Virus record (IMG/VR): IMGVR_UViG_3300032132_000019
Coordinates: 1 to 39,885 of that record
From: a virus
Strand: one strand, 5' to 3'
DNA length: 39,885 nucleotides
Shown here piece after piece: positions 22,291 through 31,043 of the stretch (position 1 is the first letter of the stretch; every line of letters starts with the position of its first letter). Under the pieces are notes generated by a model. That model was not told the origin of the DNA. It searched no databases and was given only the letters and a program-made list of their open reading frames with translations. Position numbers and translations under genes: made by a program.

Positions 22291-22704
22291 TTACGCGTTC
22301 GGCGTGAAGTCTTCGCTCTCGACTTGGAAGCGATCGTCGATCGAAACGGCGAGTTGTTCGGACGCCGAATCCATAACGCTAATCTCCGTCGGCGTCGACT
22401 TGAGAGGAGACGCCGCCTCGAGCTCGAACGCCGCCGCCATCCGTAAGTACGTGTCCGGAAGGTTCGCCTTCGAAATCGAGAGGCCAGGAAGAGAGCCGGA
22501 GATCGCGCCGCGCGTCGCCGCGGCCGCGAGCTCTCGACAACACGCCGCGGCCGCCGTGAGAACCTCTCCGCCGTTCGACGACAACACGTTATCGAGCTCC
22601 TCGTCCGTATAGAGAGGCCGCGCCGAGATCGTATCTCCGATCTTCCGGCGGAGCTCGTCTCTCGTCGTGAAGGAGGCGCCGTCGTCGTCGTAGGTGAATG
22701 TCAT
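22291..22704 (-). CDS. Head-tail adaptor (gp6-like)
   Basis: A 137-aa protein from ATG 22704, overlapping the upstream stop by ATGA. It is helical, with DELRRKIGDTI, DEELDNVLSSNGGEVLTAAA and the Ala-rich helix CCRELAAAATRGA, then an acidic C-terminus. This all-alpha shape and size match phage head-tail adaptors that sit under the portal. Assignment is by pattern and position. Confidence 0.65.
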   Translation of the reverse strand: MTFTYDDDGASFTTRDELRRKIGDTISARPLYTDEELDNVLSSNGGEVLTAAAACCRELAAAATRGAISGSLPGLSISKANLPDTYLRMAAAFELEAASPLKSTPTEISVMDSASEQLAVSIDDRFQVESEDFTPNA

Positions 22705-22973
22705 TCGTAAACGATCGTGAGGGTTCCCGAAGTTCCGGCTCCGACGGTAGCGTGAACGTCCGTCGAAAAGAGCGCGTGAAAGTCCACGACATAAGGAACC
22801 GCGGCCGCACAAATGAACGTCCCGAGAATCGTTCCGGTAGCGCCGCCGTCGCGGAGTTGCCAGGCGTGATCACCTCCGCCGAGGATCACGCGTTTAACCA
22901 CGGTCGACTGAGCTCGAACGGCGCCGGCCGCTCCGATTCCGGCCGTCGCTCGTTCCTTGGCACTAGGCTGCAT
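22701..22973 (-). CDS. Small beta protein downstream of the capsid gene
   Basis: A 90-aa protein from ATG 22973. After a short Ala/Gly-rich N-terminus, residues about 25-90 alternate hydrophobic and polar residues (STVVKRVILGGGDHAWQLRD, GTILGTFICAAAVPYVVDF, HATVGAGTSGTLTIVYE), a compact beta sandwich seen in small virion accessory proteins. It may be a capsid accessory or decoration protein. No named family. Confidence 0.6.
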   Translation of the reverse strand: MQPSAKERATAGIGAAGAVRAQSTVVKRVILGGGDHAWQLRDGGATGTILGTFICAAAVPYVVDFHALFSTDVHATVGAGTSGTLTIVYE

Positions 22974-23000
22974 GTCTATCTCTCCTGGTCAAAAGAGAAC

Positions 23001-23032
23001 GGCGGCGGAGCGCGTCGCCGAGCTCCGCCGCC
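23001..23032 (-). terminator. Hairpin after the major capsid gene (possible attenuator)
   Basis: A perfect 10-bp stem (GGCGGCGGAG at 23001-23010 and CTCCGCCGCC at 23023-23032) has a 12-base loop. On the minus strand, the direction of transcription, it is followed by CTCTTTT. It lies in the 83-base gap between the capsid gene and the 90-aa gene. It probably causes partial termination, so that capsid protein outnumbers the downstream connector proteins. Confidence 0.65.
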
Positions 23033-23056
23033 GCGCCGTCTGGTCGTCGGCCCTCG

Positions 23057-24160
23057 TTAGGAGGCGGAGCCGCGAACGATCGTCCGGTAATCGACGACCT
23101 CCGCGTCGAAGGCGATACGCGCCTTCACGCGCGTCGCGTCGTTCAGGAACCAAGCGCCGGTGTTCTGGGGCTCCATCCAGATTTCGGGCTCCTCGCGATT
23201 GTCGAGGAGTCCGACCTTGATCGTCGGACGAATCGCCGGGTCCGAACAGAGGAACCAGGAATCATCCGTGATCCACTCGGAGACGACCGGCGTCGCCGCC
23301 ATCCGGCGCCCAATCGCGTTCATCTGTCCGCGGAAGTCGACCGCGGCCGTAGGCATTTGAGCCGCGATATACGAAGCGGATCCGAGGAGCTCCTCGGCGT
23401 CGAGCTCGAGACTCGGACCGCAAATCAGGAACCGCGGCCGGAGCTTGATCTTCTGGCCGGCCAGGCCAGTTTGCTGTCCGAACTTGGCGATCGCCGCCTT
23501 CATGTTCGTCGCATTCAGCGACACGGACGAACCGCCCGAGGGGTCGTTCGCGTGCGAACCTTCGTGGAACAGCGCGACGCCGTCCCAGATGTTCGCGTTC
23601 GTCATGATCAGTTGGTTAAAAACCTTTTCGTTGATCGTGAGCGGCGCGGCCTTCCCGAACTCGGATCCGTACTCGCGGAGGTTCGCGATCTCCGCGTTCA
23701 TGTGCGCCTCGAGGGAGAACGAGGCGATCGCTCCGTATTTCTCCGCCGTGAGAGGCGTCCGGAGCTCGTCCTTAACCTCGACTTCCTTGTAGCTCTCCTT
23801 TTCGAGAACCTTCGGAAGGACGCCCTGTCCGCCGAGAACGGATACGTTGTGAGGACGGAAGTCGGAGAGCGGAACCGTCGCCGAAACTCCCTTCCACGTC
23901 GCCTCGACCGCCTCGAAACCGGACATCAGGTCATTGTGGACGGCGTCGAGGGTGATCGCGGCGAAGTGACCGGATCCGAGAGCCTCCGCGACCGCCTGAA
24001 CCTGTCCGTCCCATCGGCCTTCCGTGAGGAGGTCCGTCACGAGTCGCTGTCTCTCCGTGAGAGAGAGCCGTCCTTCGTGGAGGTCGTCGAGGTGTGCCTT
24101 CGCTTCGCGGACTCCCATCGCGCGCGCGCTCGGCTCCGTATAGGTTTGTTCGATCTGCAT
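23057..24160 (-). CDS. Major capsid protein (Mu gpT / HK97-fold type)
   Basis: A 367-aa protein from ATG 24160 behind GAGGAA. The pattern GVALFHEGSHANDPSGGSSVSLN followed by ATNMKAAIAKFGQQTGLAG and KLRPRFLICGPSLELDAEELL is typical of gpT-like capsid subunits. It has the usual size and a late C-terminal beta region (ARIAFDAEVVDYRTIVRG). It follows the decoration gene and precedes the connector genes, which is the expected order. It forms the icosahedral head shell. Confidence 0.85.
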   Translation of the reverse strand: MQIEQTYTEPSARAMGVREAKAHLDDLHEGRLSLTERQRLVTDLLTEGRWDGQVQAVAEALGSGHFAAITLDAVHNDLMSGFEAVEATWKGVSATVPLSDFRPHNVSVLGGQGVLPKVLEKESYKEVEVKDELRTPLTAEKYGAIASFSLEAHMNAEIANLREYGSEFGKAAPLTINEKVFNQLIMTNANIWDGVALFHEGSHANDPSGGSSVSLNATNMKAAIAKFGQQTGLAGQKIKLRPRFLICGPSLELDAEELLGSASYIAAQMPTAAVDFRGQMNAIGRRMAATPVVSEWITDDSWFLCSDPAIRPTIKVGLLDNREEPEIWMEPQNTGAWFLNDATRVKARIAFDAEVVDYRTIVRGSAS

Positions 24161-24180
24161 CGGTCGTTCCTCTGTTTTCT

Positions 24181-24194
24181 GGCGGAGCTCCGCC
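24181..24194. repeat. 14-bp perfect palindrome before the capsid gene
   Basis: GGCGGAGCTCCGCC is a perfect palindrome without a loop, in the 36-base gap between the decoration and capsid genes. It could be a weak hairpin or an RNA processing site. A hyper-common local composition of GAGCTC makes chance possible. Confidence 0.4.
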
Positions 24195-24196
24195 CT

Positions 24197-24613
24197 TTAC
24201 GCGTGAGCGATTCCGCGGTCGGCCTCGAGGTGTGCGACCATCGTTCCGTACGCCTGATCCGCGAGAGACTCGAGCATCACGCCGCACGAACGCTCGCCGG
24301 TCGAGAGTCCGGTCGTAATCACGTCGCCGGTAGTAACCTCGGCGTAGACGACGTCTCCGGCCGTAACGATCTCGCCGGCGCGGACCTCGAACAGGTCGCC
24401 GGAAACGATGTGATACGTTCCGTCGACGCTCGCGGCGTTGTCCTTCGCGGCGATCGCGAAAACGGTTTCGCCGTCGGCCGCGATAGCGACCATAGCGCCG
24501 CTCGAGAGCTTGACCGGCTGCCCCTCGACGACCGCGCCGGCGCCGGTCGGCAACGTCGCCGTAATCCCGGTTCCGCCGACCCATCGCATTTGCTGAACGG
24601 TGGAAGTTGTCAT
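24197..24613 (-). CDS. Head decoration protein (D-like)
   Basis: A 138-aa protein from ATG 24613. A beta-rich pattern (VVEGQPVKLSSGAMVAIAAD, VFAIAAKDNAASVDGTYHI, LFEVRAGEIVTAGDVVYAEV) resembles head decoration or DUF2190-like proteins. It sits directly upstream of the capsid gene, the usual position for decoration proteins, which stabilise the expanded head. Confidence 0.65.
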   Translation of the reverse strand: MTTSTVQQMRWVGGTGITATLPTGAGAVVEGQPVKLSSGAMVAIAADGETVFAIAAKDNAASVDGTYHIVSGDLFEVRAGEIVTAGDVVYAEVTTGDVITTGLSTGERSCGVMLESLADQAYGTMVAHLEADRGIAHA

Positions 24614-24676
24614 TTCGAAACTGTCTCCGTCTTCGCGCGGAACCGCCGCGCCTTCGGACCCGGAAAGACGGGTTCT

Positions 24677-26056
24677 TTACTTCGTCGACGCCTCGAGTTC
24701 GGCGATCTTCTTCTTCGCGTAGTCCGACGTCCCGCCAGTCCGAGAGAACGCCTCGATCGCTCGAACCGCGTCGGAGCGCCGGCGGCGCCTCGACTCCGGC
24801 GCGCGGTGTGTCGCCGTGACCGCGGCCGGCGGAGCCGGAGCCGCGTCCTCGTCGTCCGTACGGAGTCCGAAGGCGCGAGCGGCCTCCTTGACCTCCGTCA
24901 CGGCGGCGTCGATCTCGACCTTCGTCGGAGCCTTCCCCTCGAACTTCGTTCGGAGGATGGCGGCGGCGCCTTCAGGGAGAGCCTCGAGCGCGTGGTCGAG
25001 GTCCCTCTTCGCGAGCTCCGCGCGGAGCTCGGCGTTTTCGTTCTTCAGTCGCTTGTCCGCCATCGCTTCGGTGACCTCCTCGTCCTTCGTTTCGGGTTCC
25101 TCGTCGTCGCCTTCGGCGTCGGCGGGAGTCTCCTCGTCGCCTTCGGCCTCCGTCGCGGAGGCGTCGACCTCCTCGTCTTCGACCTCCTCCTCCTCGTCCG
25201 CCTCCGTCGCCGGAGCGTCCGCGGCCGGAGCGGCGTCGCCGGCGGCCGGAGGAGCCATCACCTCGAGCTTTGTAACGTCGCCTTCGAACTCGGTATGAAC
25301 CCGGTCGCCGACCAGGATCCGGAGAGCAGGGCCGGCCGCGACGACCTCTCCGACGACCTTTTCTCCGAACTGATTCGTCGCTTCGACTTTGTCGCCGACC
25401 GCGGCCTCTCGAACGGTCGTCTTTCGTCGCTTCGCCATCGCCTTCGGCCTCCGGGTTTTGCTTTCGAAAACGTTGATCGTCGTCGCCGGCGTCGTAACGA
25501 GATCGACGGAGCGAACGGCCTTGATCCGAACGACGTCTTCGTTCCCGCCTCCGGTATCGACGACCTCGATCATTGCGTCATGTGAGAATCCGAGCTTCGC
25601 CGCGACGGTAGGACGCGCCGCGTCCTTAGCGAACCAAGCTTCTTTAGCGGAGACGTCGAGGTCCGCGACGATCTTTCCGCGCGTCTCGTCGCCCTCGAGC
25701 GTGACAACACGCGCGCCGCCGAAGGCTCCGAGGAAGGAGCGCGTCGGCCGGACGCCGCTTGTCTCCGCGTCCTCCGCCTCCGTGACGTGATCCCGGAACG
25801 CGTGCAGGTTGTCGTAGAGGCCCTCCGCGACCGCGGCGTGCATAGCGTCGAGTGTGTAGCTCCGGACGCCTCCGGACCTGGTCGGATTGCCGGAGCCGGG
25901 TCCGAGGAGGACTATTCCTTCGACGCGGAGCGACTCGAGATCGACCTTCGCTTCGCGGACTGAGAACGAGGAAACGTCTCGAGCTTCACGCGCGCGCCGG
26001 GTTCGTGTTTTGGTTGCCACCTCCTGAGAATTGCCGTCAACGGACCGCAAGTTCAA
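24677..26056 (-). CDS. Prohead protease fused to scaffold
   Basis: The longest frame gives 459 aa from TTG 26056; GTG 26020 is the other start, but its AGGAG touches it. Neither is ideal. Residues about 50-200 fit phage head maturation proteases, with His in YDNLHAFRDH, then AEDAETSGVRPTRSFLGAFGG and VAAKLGFSHDAM, where His/Ser/Asp roles are likely but not proven. Residues about 265-325 are extremely acidic (Glu/Asp/Ala), and about 330-380 a coiled coil (KNENAELRAELAKRDLDHAL), both typical of scaffolds removed after assembly. Confidence 0.7.
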   Translation of the reverse strand: MNLRSVDGNSQEVATKTRTRRAREARDVSSFSVREAKVDLESLRVEGIVLLGPGSGNPTRSGGVRSYTLDAMHAAVAEGLYDNLHAFRDHVTEAEDAETSGVRPTRSFLGAFGGARVVTLEGDETRGKIVADLDVSAKEAWFAKDAARPTVAAKLGFSHDAMIEVVDTGGGNEDVVRIKAVRSVDLVTTPATTINVFESKTRRPKAMAKRRKTTVREAAVGDKVEATNQFGEKVVGEVVAAGPALRILVGDRVHTEFEGDVTKLEVMAPPAAGDAAPAADAPATEADEEEEVEDEEVDASATEAEGDEETPADAEGDDEEPETKDEEVTEAMADKRLKNENAELRAELAKRDLDHALEALPEGAAAILRTKFEGKAPTKVEIDAAVTEVKEAARAFGLRTDDEDAAPAPPAAVTATHRAPESRRRRRSDAVRAIEAFSRTGGTSDYAKKKIAELEASTK

Positions 26057-26093
26057 GAGGAAACACTATTTCCGGCCGCCGGAGCGGCCTCCG

Positions 26094-27272
26094 TCAATTG
26101 TCGCGGAACGACGCGGAACGACGGAGAGAGCCGGCGCGACGCCGGCTAACTCGAGGAGATTCGGTCTCGAGAACCCGCGAGCGACGCCGGAACGACAACG
26201 GAGGAAGACTCATGTTTTCCGCGGACCAGGCCGCGACCTCGTGAGCGAAGTCCTCGAGGCGCTCTCCGCGCTCGAACGCCGCGAACCTCTCCGGCGAGAG
26301 GAACGATCGGATCCACGAAGGCCGCGTTTGTGCAGCGGCGTCCTTCACCCACTCGTCGTAATCGAGCGTCTCCGGAACCTGTCCGTCCATCGAAGCGCGC
26401 GTTCCGGGAGAGAGCTCGTCGCGGTCGAACCCGAGCTCGCGCCAGGTCTTCGTAACCGGCGCGTAGATACATCGGCAGTACGGGTGAACCGGAATATCCG
26501 GCCGGTCGGCGTATCGGCCGGCGGCCTTCCCGTGTTTTTTGAACGTGTAGAGATTCCCGTCCAAGTCTCCGCACGTCGGACAGGTATCGAGGTCGAGAGT
26601 CGCGATAAACTTCGACCCGATGAACAGGTCCTCGTTTTTCGCGACCGTTGCGTTCGTCACCTCGACGGCGTTCCGTTGAATCGAGGTCCGCGCGATTTGC
26701 GCCGCCTGTCTCTTCGAAAAGTCCGCCACTTTAGAGAGGCGGCGGCCGGCGGCGGCCAGGTCTTCGCCTTTCGATATCGAGAGCGCGATCGATTGTTTTA
26801 CGGCGGCCGTCGTCTTCTTCGACCAGGCCGCGGAGATCGGTTTTCGAATCGCGGACTGTCCCTTTTTCGCGACGTTCGCGATCTCCGCGACGGATAGGCC
26901 GGTGAATATCGAGCCGATCTCCGGAGAGGACTTCGCGACGGCCGCCTTCAGGATCCGCGACTCACGGCGCGCGACGGCGGATAGGCGTTTGTCGAGGTTC
27001 TCCTTCAGGTCGCCGCCGGCGTTCGCGACCGCCTGGTCGACCTGTTTCAGGATCACGCCGAACTGTTTCTTTGTTACGGAGCCGAGGCCTTTCTTCTTCT
27101 TCGCGGCGCTCTCTATCGACGCGAGGATTTCGCCGCGGAGAGCGACGAGAACCGGGATCACGTCACGCCGGAACGCGCGGAGCTCGAGGCGCGTGAGTTG
27201 AGCTCGAGCGCGAACGAGGAGGCGGAGGAGCGACGCGTTTACGGTTCCTTGACCCGGTTTCGGCGTCGCCAT
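26094..27272 (-). CDS. MuF-like minor head protein
   Basis: A 392-aa protein from ATG 27272. Residues about 10-180 are helical and Lys-rich. Residues about 190-275 fit the Mu gpF/SPP1 gp7 domain: AQIARTSIQRNAVEVTNATV, ATLDLDTCPTCGDLDG and PVHPYCRCIYAPV with the typical Cys pair and HPxCRC. The last 45 residues are Arg/Ser-rich and include a hairpin sequence (26130-26146), so this tail could be an extension from lost stop. It joins the portal and head interior and is encoded with the portal. Confidence 0.75.
   Translation of the reverse strand: MATPKPGQGTVNASLLRLLVRARAQLTRLELRAFRRDVIPVLVALRGEILASIESAAKKKKGLGSVTKKQFGVILKQVDQAVANAGGDLKENLDKRLSAVARRESRILKAAVAKSSPEIGSIFTGLSVAEIANVAKKGQSAIRKPISAAWSKKTTAAVKQSIALSISKGEDLAAAGRRLSKVADFSKRQAAQIARTSIQRNAVEVTNATVAKNEDLFIGSKFIATLDLDTCPTCGDLDGNLYTFKKHGKAAGRYADRPDIPVHPYCRCIYAPVTKTWRELGFDRDELSPGTRASMDGQVPETLDYDEWVKDAAAQTRPSWIRSFLSPERFAAFERGERLEDFAHEVAAWSAENMSLPPLSFRRRSRVLETESPRVSRRRAGSLRRSASFRDN
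26130..26146 (-). other. Hairpin in the 3' end of the MuF gene
   Basis: A perfect 7-bp stem, GCCGGCG with CGCCGGC, with a 3-base loop. It lies inside the basic C-terminal tail of the MuF frame, 36 bases before its stop. No T-run follows on either strand, so it is a stable mRNA hairpin rather than a clear terminator. Confidence 0.4.
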
Positions 27273-27284
27273 CGTCGGCCGCCC

Positions 27285-27521
27285 TTACTTCGTGGCCGCG
27301 GTAAAAACCTCGAGGAGCTCGGCGGCGACCTCGTGAACCGTTCCGTCCGGAGCGACGGCGGCGTAATTCCCAGGAGAGATTCCGACGCCGTCGACGGAGC
27401 CTCCGGACGGGAACAGCTTGCAAGGAACCGCGGCGACGGACGTTCGCTTCGCCCAAGCGGTCGCCGGGTCCTCGGTCTTCGTCGTGTCCGTCGCTGGAAC
27501 CGCTTCTTTCACTTCCGCCAT
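27285..27521 (-). CDS. Small protein between portal and MuF genes
   Basis: A 78-aa protein from ATG 27521, three bases after the portal stop. It has a charged N-terminus followed by PCKLFPSGG, VGISPGNYAAVAPDGTVHEVA and a short helix. The size and place suggest a small head accessory, but I recognise no family. Unlike lambda gpW, it does not separate terminase from portal. Confidence 0.6.
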   Translation of the reverse strand: MAEVKEAVPATDTTKTEDPATAWAKRTSVAAVPCKLFPSGGSVDGVGISPGNYAAVAPDGTVHEVAAELLEVFTAATK

Positions 27522-27524
27522 TTT

Positions 27525-29249
27525 TCAGACTCCCGAGTTTCGAGGTGCAGACGATCCCTTTTTACCAAGCGCGATCCCTTTCGGAGGCTTCGGCGGTCGC
27601 GTGTTCGGGAGCTCCTCCGATCCTTCGCCCGGCGCCGTGTCCTGATCGCCGGCGGTCGAGGTAGCCGGTTCGTCGTCGTCGCCGCCTCCGAGGTCGAGGC
27701 CGAGAGAGTCGCCGAACCCTTCGCTCCGCTCCGCCATAATCCGCGCGCGCTCTCCGTCTTTCCCTTCCCACTCCTTTCCGGATTCCTCGCATGCAGTTCT
27801 CCGCGACCAAATCTCTCCGTTCGTGAGCGCGACGAACGCCGCGGCGCTCTCGCCGATCGCTCGGCGAAGAACAGGCGGAAACGTGACCTTCCATCCTTCA
27901 TCCTGGCCGGAGAGAGTCGCGACGAGAGAATCGACGTTCTCCTCGACCTGAGTCCGGTATTCGCGAATCATCCGGACCGTAGGAGACTCGGACAGGAGGC
28001 CGCCGGCGTAGGTCCCGGACGACGGGTCGTTTCCGACCATATACAACGGGAGTCCGACGGCCGCGGCGATCGCCAGGAGGACGCGGAGGAAATCGTCCGA
28101 CGCGTCCGCCGACTGCAAGTTCAGGGAGGGGAATTGCCACTCGGTTCCTTCACCCTCGAGCGCGATCGTTCCCGGAGGCGGAAGTTTCTTGAACCGGATT
28201 TTCTCGGCGTCGAGCGCGGCCTTCGATCCGCGGACCTTTCGGACGACCGGAAGGCGCGAGCGGATTTGAGTTAGCCAGTGTCGCGACTCGAGAAAGAGCT
28301 CCGCGAATCGGAGGTATTTCAGGGCCGGAAGGAGAATCGAGATTCCGCGCGGAACGTTTCCGAAGTCGCCGATTCTCGAGTGAACGACCTCGTCCGCGTT
28401 CAGGATCGTAGGTTCGCGAACCGTGTTCGCCGCGACTTCGTATCCGTGGACGTCCTCCGTGTCGAGGTCGTTCACCCAAATACGCGCGATCCGATCAGGC
28501 TCGAGAGTGAGGATCCGATTCGGGTTCTTGCCGGCGGTCGCCTTCCGGAGCGGATCGAACGTCGGATGAACGAAATACTCTCCGAGGCCGAATGTCATCC
28601 GGACAGTCCGCCGGAGCTTTTGATTGAACCCTGTCTTTCGGACGATGTTCGACCAGGCGGTCGCCTTCCGGTTTCCGGAGGTCCGGCCGCCAGGCCAGGA
28701 GATTGTAGGTCCTTCGCCGATCGTGAGGAACGCGAGAGAGCGGATCACGTTCGCGGCGAACGGATTGTGCAGCATCATCCACGAAGCGACGCGCCAGAGC
28801 TCTTGCAGGTTCGTGTTTCCAAGTCCGACGACCGACTGTCCGACGAGCGTCGCGTGAGAGCCGGAGGTTTCCGCTCGGTAGCGCGCGATCCTCGAGGCGG
28901 TTCCCATCGGAACACCCATCACGCGCGGATCGAAAATCAGGCCCTCTTTCGCGTCCTCCTCTCGAACGTAACCCGGTTTCCCCTCCTTCGCCGCCTCGTC
29001 GTATGCGATCAGTTGTCGAGGTTCCGAGGACTCGCTCTCGAACAGGCCGGCCGAGCCGAGTCCGTTCGTAGCGACATCACGGCCCCAAGAGTTGAACTTA
29101 TCAATCCACGGATCCTCGACGCCGGCGAGAACCTCGTCGATCGCGTAGCGCGTCTCCGCGGCGTGTTCCGCCTCGTCCTTCGCGGATAGGAACTCGTCGT
29201 TTTGCTTCGCCGGTTTCGTCGGAATCGTGTTCGCTTTTCTCGCCGCCAT
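27525..29249 (-). CDS. Portal protein (lambda-type)
   Basis: A 574-aa protein from ATG 29249. It has the lambda-family portal pattern: an N-terminal helical domain with FDPRVMGVPMGTASRIARYR, FAANVIRSLAFLTIGEGPTI, FGLGEYFVHPTFDPL, LEPDRIARIW, and the YMVGNDPSSGTYAGGLLSES region before the crown helix. The C-terminal 60 residues are Asp/Glu/Pro-rich. It forms the dodecameric DNA gate of the head and binds the terminase. It follows the large terminase gene by six bases. Confidence 0.85.
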   Translation of the reverse strand: MAARKANTIPTKPAKQNDEFLSAKDEAEHAAETRYAIDEVLAGVEDPWIDKFNSWGRDVATNGLGSAGLFESESSEPRQLIAYDEAAKEGKPGYVREEDAKEGLIFDPRVMGVPMGTASRIARYRAETSGSHATLVGQSVVGLGNTNLQELWRVASWMMLHNPFAANVIRSLAFLTIGEGPTISWPGGRTSGNRKATAWSNIVRKTGFNQKLRRTVRMTFGLGEYFVHPTFDPLRKATAGKNPNRILTLEPDRIARIWVNDLDTEDVHGYEVAANTVREPTILNADEVVHSRIGDFGNVPRGISILLPALKYLRFAELFLESRHWLTQIRSRLPVVRKVRGSKAALDAEKIRFKKLPPPGTIALEGEGTEWQFPSLNLQSADASDDFLRVLLAIAAAVGLPLYMVGNDPSSGTYAGGLLSESPTVRMIREYRTQVEENVDSLVATLSGQDEGWKVTFPPVLRRAIGESAAAFVALTNGEIWSRRTACEESGKEWEGKDGERARIMAERSEGFGDSLGLDLGGGDDDEPATSTAGDQDTAPGEGSEELPNTRPPKPPKGIALGKKGSSAPRNSGV

Positions 29250-29255
29250 CGTTCG

Positions 29256-31043
29256 TTACCAGTCTTGAAACGGATTGTCAGAGCCGACGATCGATCCGAG
29301 AGGAGGAGCGACGTCGCCGAGGTCGCCGATTCCGAGAGCCGAGTCGAGGCCTCTTTCAAAACCGGCGTCAACCCAAGAAGAACGTTCGTCCTTGAACGAG
29401 GGATCCGACTCGAACGAAACGTCTCCGCCGCCGTCGCGGAGGCGACGCGCGGCGAGCTCGAGATAAACCGTCGCCCAGTGGAAGTGATCGACGCGAGAGA
29501 GCTTCTTCGCGACGCGGACCAGGTCGCCGGCGGCGTTCGTCGTCTCGACGATCGCGACGCGCGTTAGGTGTAACGCCGCCGTCGTCGCCGTCTCGTTCCG
29601 GAGGATCCGGAGAGAGCGGCCGCGGATTCGATGGTGAACGAACTCCGTAAGCGACACTCGAGAGATATCGACGATTCCGTGAGTCGCGTCCCAGACATCC
29701 GGGATCCGTTGTCCGTCCTTCGTGAAGCAACGGAACACGAGACCAGGGAACTCCGCACAAAGTCGCTCCGCTTCGTCGAGCGCCGGGAGAGCGTCGACGA
29801 CACAAGACGCGACGCCTCGAGCGCGGATCAGGTCGCGGATATCGCCGAACGTCTTAACCGTGAAGAACTCGGCGACGAGAGTCTCTCCGACTCGGCCGCC
29901 GAGCGCCCCGTGTTTCGCGGAGCCGATATCGACGCCGAGCGCGAGCGACGCCGTCTCTCCGAGGCTTCGAACGGAGCCGGGAACTATGAGCTCCTCGACC
30001 TGGCCGCGAGTGATCGCGTCGCCTTTGCCGAGGTACGGGAGGCCGAGGTCTCCGTTGAAGAACGTTTGCAGACTCTTCGCCTTTTCCGACTTCACGGCGC
30101 GAAGGAAGTCGCCGACGATCCGCGACGGCGGCCGAACAGGGGAACAAAGTTGGTTGATCCAATAGCCGGAGGTCTCGCGTTCCGGGTTCGTCGCGATCCA
30201 CTCTCCCGCGGACGACGCCTCTCGACGCTCCTCCTCCGTCCAAACGTGACCGCACTCACGACACTCGAGCCAGGCGCCGCGCGCCTGAAGTTCGAGCTCC
30301 TCGACGTCTCCGAACGTGTTTCGTGGATAGGAGCGCCAGCGAACGACGGCGACCGGATCAGGCCAACCGTCCGGAGGATCCTCGACCCAAACGAGAGGCC
30401 CCGAGAGGTTGCAGGCGGCGTCCGGACAGTCGAGGAACCAGAACTTCCGATCGGAGTTCTCGAACGCCTCGTCGATTCCGCGACCCGGTAGCGTCGGCGT
30501 CGAGAGGTCGAAGCGAAGCGGCGAAACCTGTCCGGACATCCGCTTTTCGAACTCCTCGAGGCGATCCTCGTCGCACCTATCTAGTTCGTCGACGATCAGG
30601 CGGACGACCGGAACGGAGTGAGCTCCGGCCTTTGAATTCGAGCCTTCGAAGTAAATCGCCGCTTCGCCGCTCGTCTTGACCTCGAGAGAGTTCGTATCGT
30701 CGAACAGCGCGGCGACCTTCGGCGACGCCTTTAGCATCGGATCGAACCTCGAGGCGACGTGTCTCTTCGCGATTTTGTCGGTAGGGAAAACCCACATAAC
30801 CGGGTTTCCTCCGTCGATCTCGCAACACGCGATATTTTCGGCCGCGAGCGTTCCGCCGATCTGATTCCCCTTCATCAAAACGACGTGTTCGCGATTGTCG
30901 TTATGGATCGCGATCAGGAACTCACGGCCCTCGAACGTGTACGCCTCTCCGTTGAACGTCCGGTTCTCCGTCGCCCACAACGCCGGATAGACCAAGGAGA
31001 GGCCGCGGCGTTCTCGAGCTCGCGCCGCCTGGTCCGCGTTCAA
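29256..31043 (-). CDS. Large terminase subunit (GpA type)
   Basis: A 595-aa protein from TTG 31043, overlapping the preceding stop by TTGA. Walker A is LMKGNQIGGT at about 56-65 and Walker B is VVRLIVDELDRC at about 146-157. Cys pairs near 206-211 and 261-264 fit the zinc element of GpA proteins. The nuclease domain begins with LALGVDIGS (about 367-375), whose Asp is the expected metal ligand. This enzyme cuts and translocates phage DNA into the head. The GpA type is usually paired with cohesive-end packaging. Confidence 0.9.
   Translation of the reverse strand: MNADQAARARERRGLSLVYPALWATENRTFNGEAYTFEGREFLIAIHNDNREHVVLMKGNQIGGTLAAENIACCEIDGGNPVMWVFPTDKIAKRHVASRFDPMLKASPKVAALFDDTNSLEVKTSGEAAIYFEGSNSKAGAHSVPVVRLIVDELDRCDEDRLEEFEKRMSGQVSPLRFDLSTPTLPGRGIDEAFENSDRKFWFLDCPDAACNLSGPLVWVEDPPDGWPDPVAVVRWRSYPRNTFGDVEELELQARGAWLECRECGHVWTEEERREASSAGEWIATNPERETSGYWINQLCSPVRPPSRIVGDFLRAVKSEKAKSLQTFFNGDLGLPYLGKGDAITRGQVEELIVPGSVRSLGETASLALGVDIGSAKHGALGGRVGETLVAEFFTVKTFGDIRDLIRARGVASCVVDALPALDEAERLCAEFPGLVFRCFTKDGQRIPDVWDATHGIVDISRVSLTEFVHHRIRGRSLRILRNETATTAALHLTRVAIVETTNAAGDLVRVAKKLSRVDHFHWATVYLELAARRLRDGGGDVSFESDPSFKDERSSWVDAGFERGLDSALGIGDLGDVAPPLGSIVGSDNPFQDW

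Noticed and set aside
25080-25230. Repeated CTC/GTC tract
   Set aside because: It encodes the acidic region of the scaffold part and has no regular repeat unit or spacers.
23357-25585. Plus-strand 742-aa ORF
   Set aside because: Antisense shadow of the capsid, decoration and protease-scaffold genes, with Arg/Leu/Asp-rich composition and no domain.
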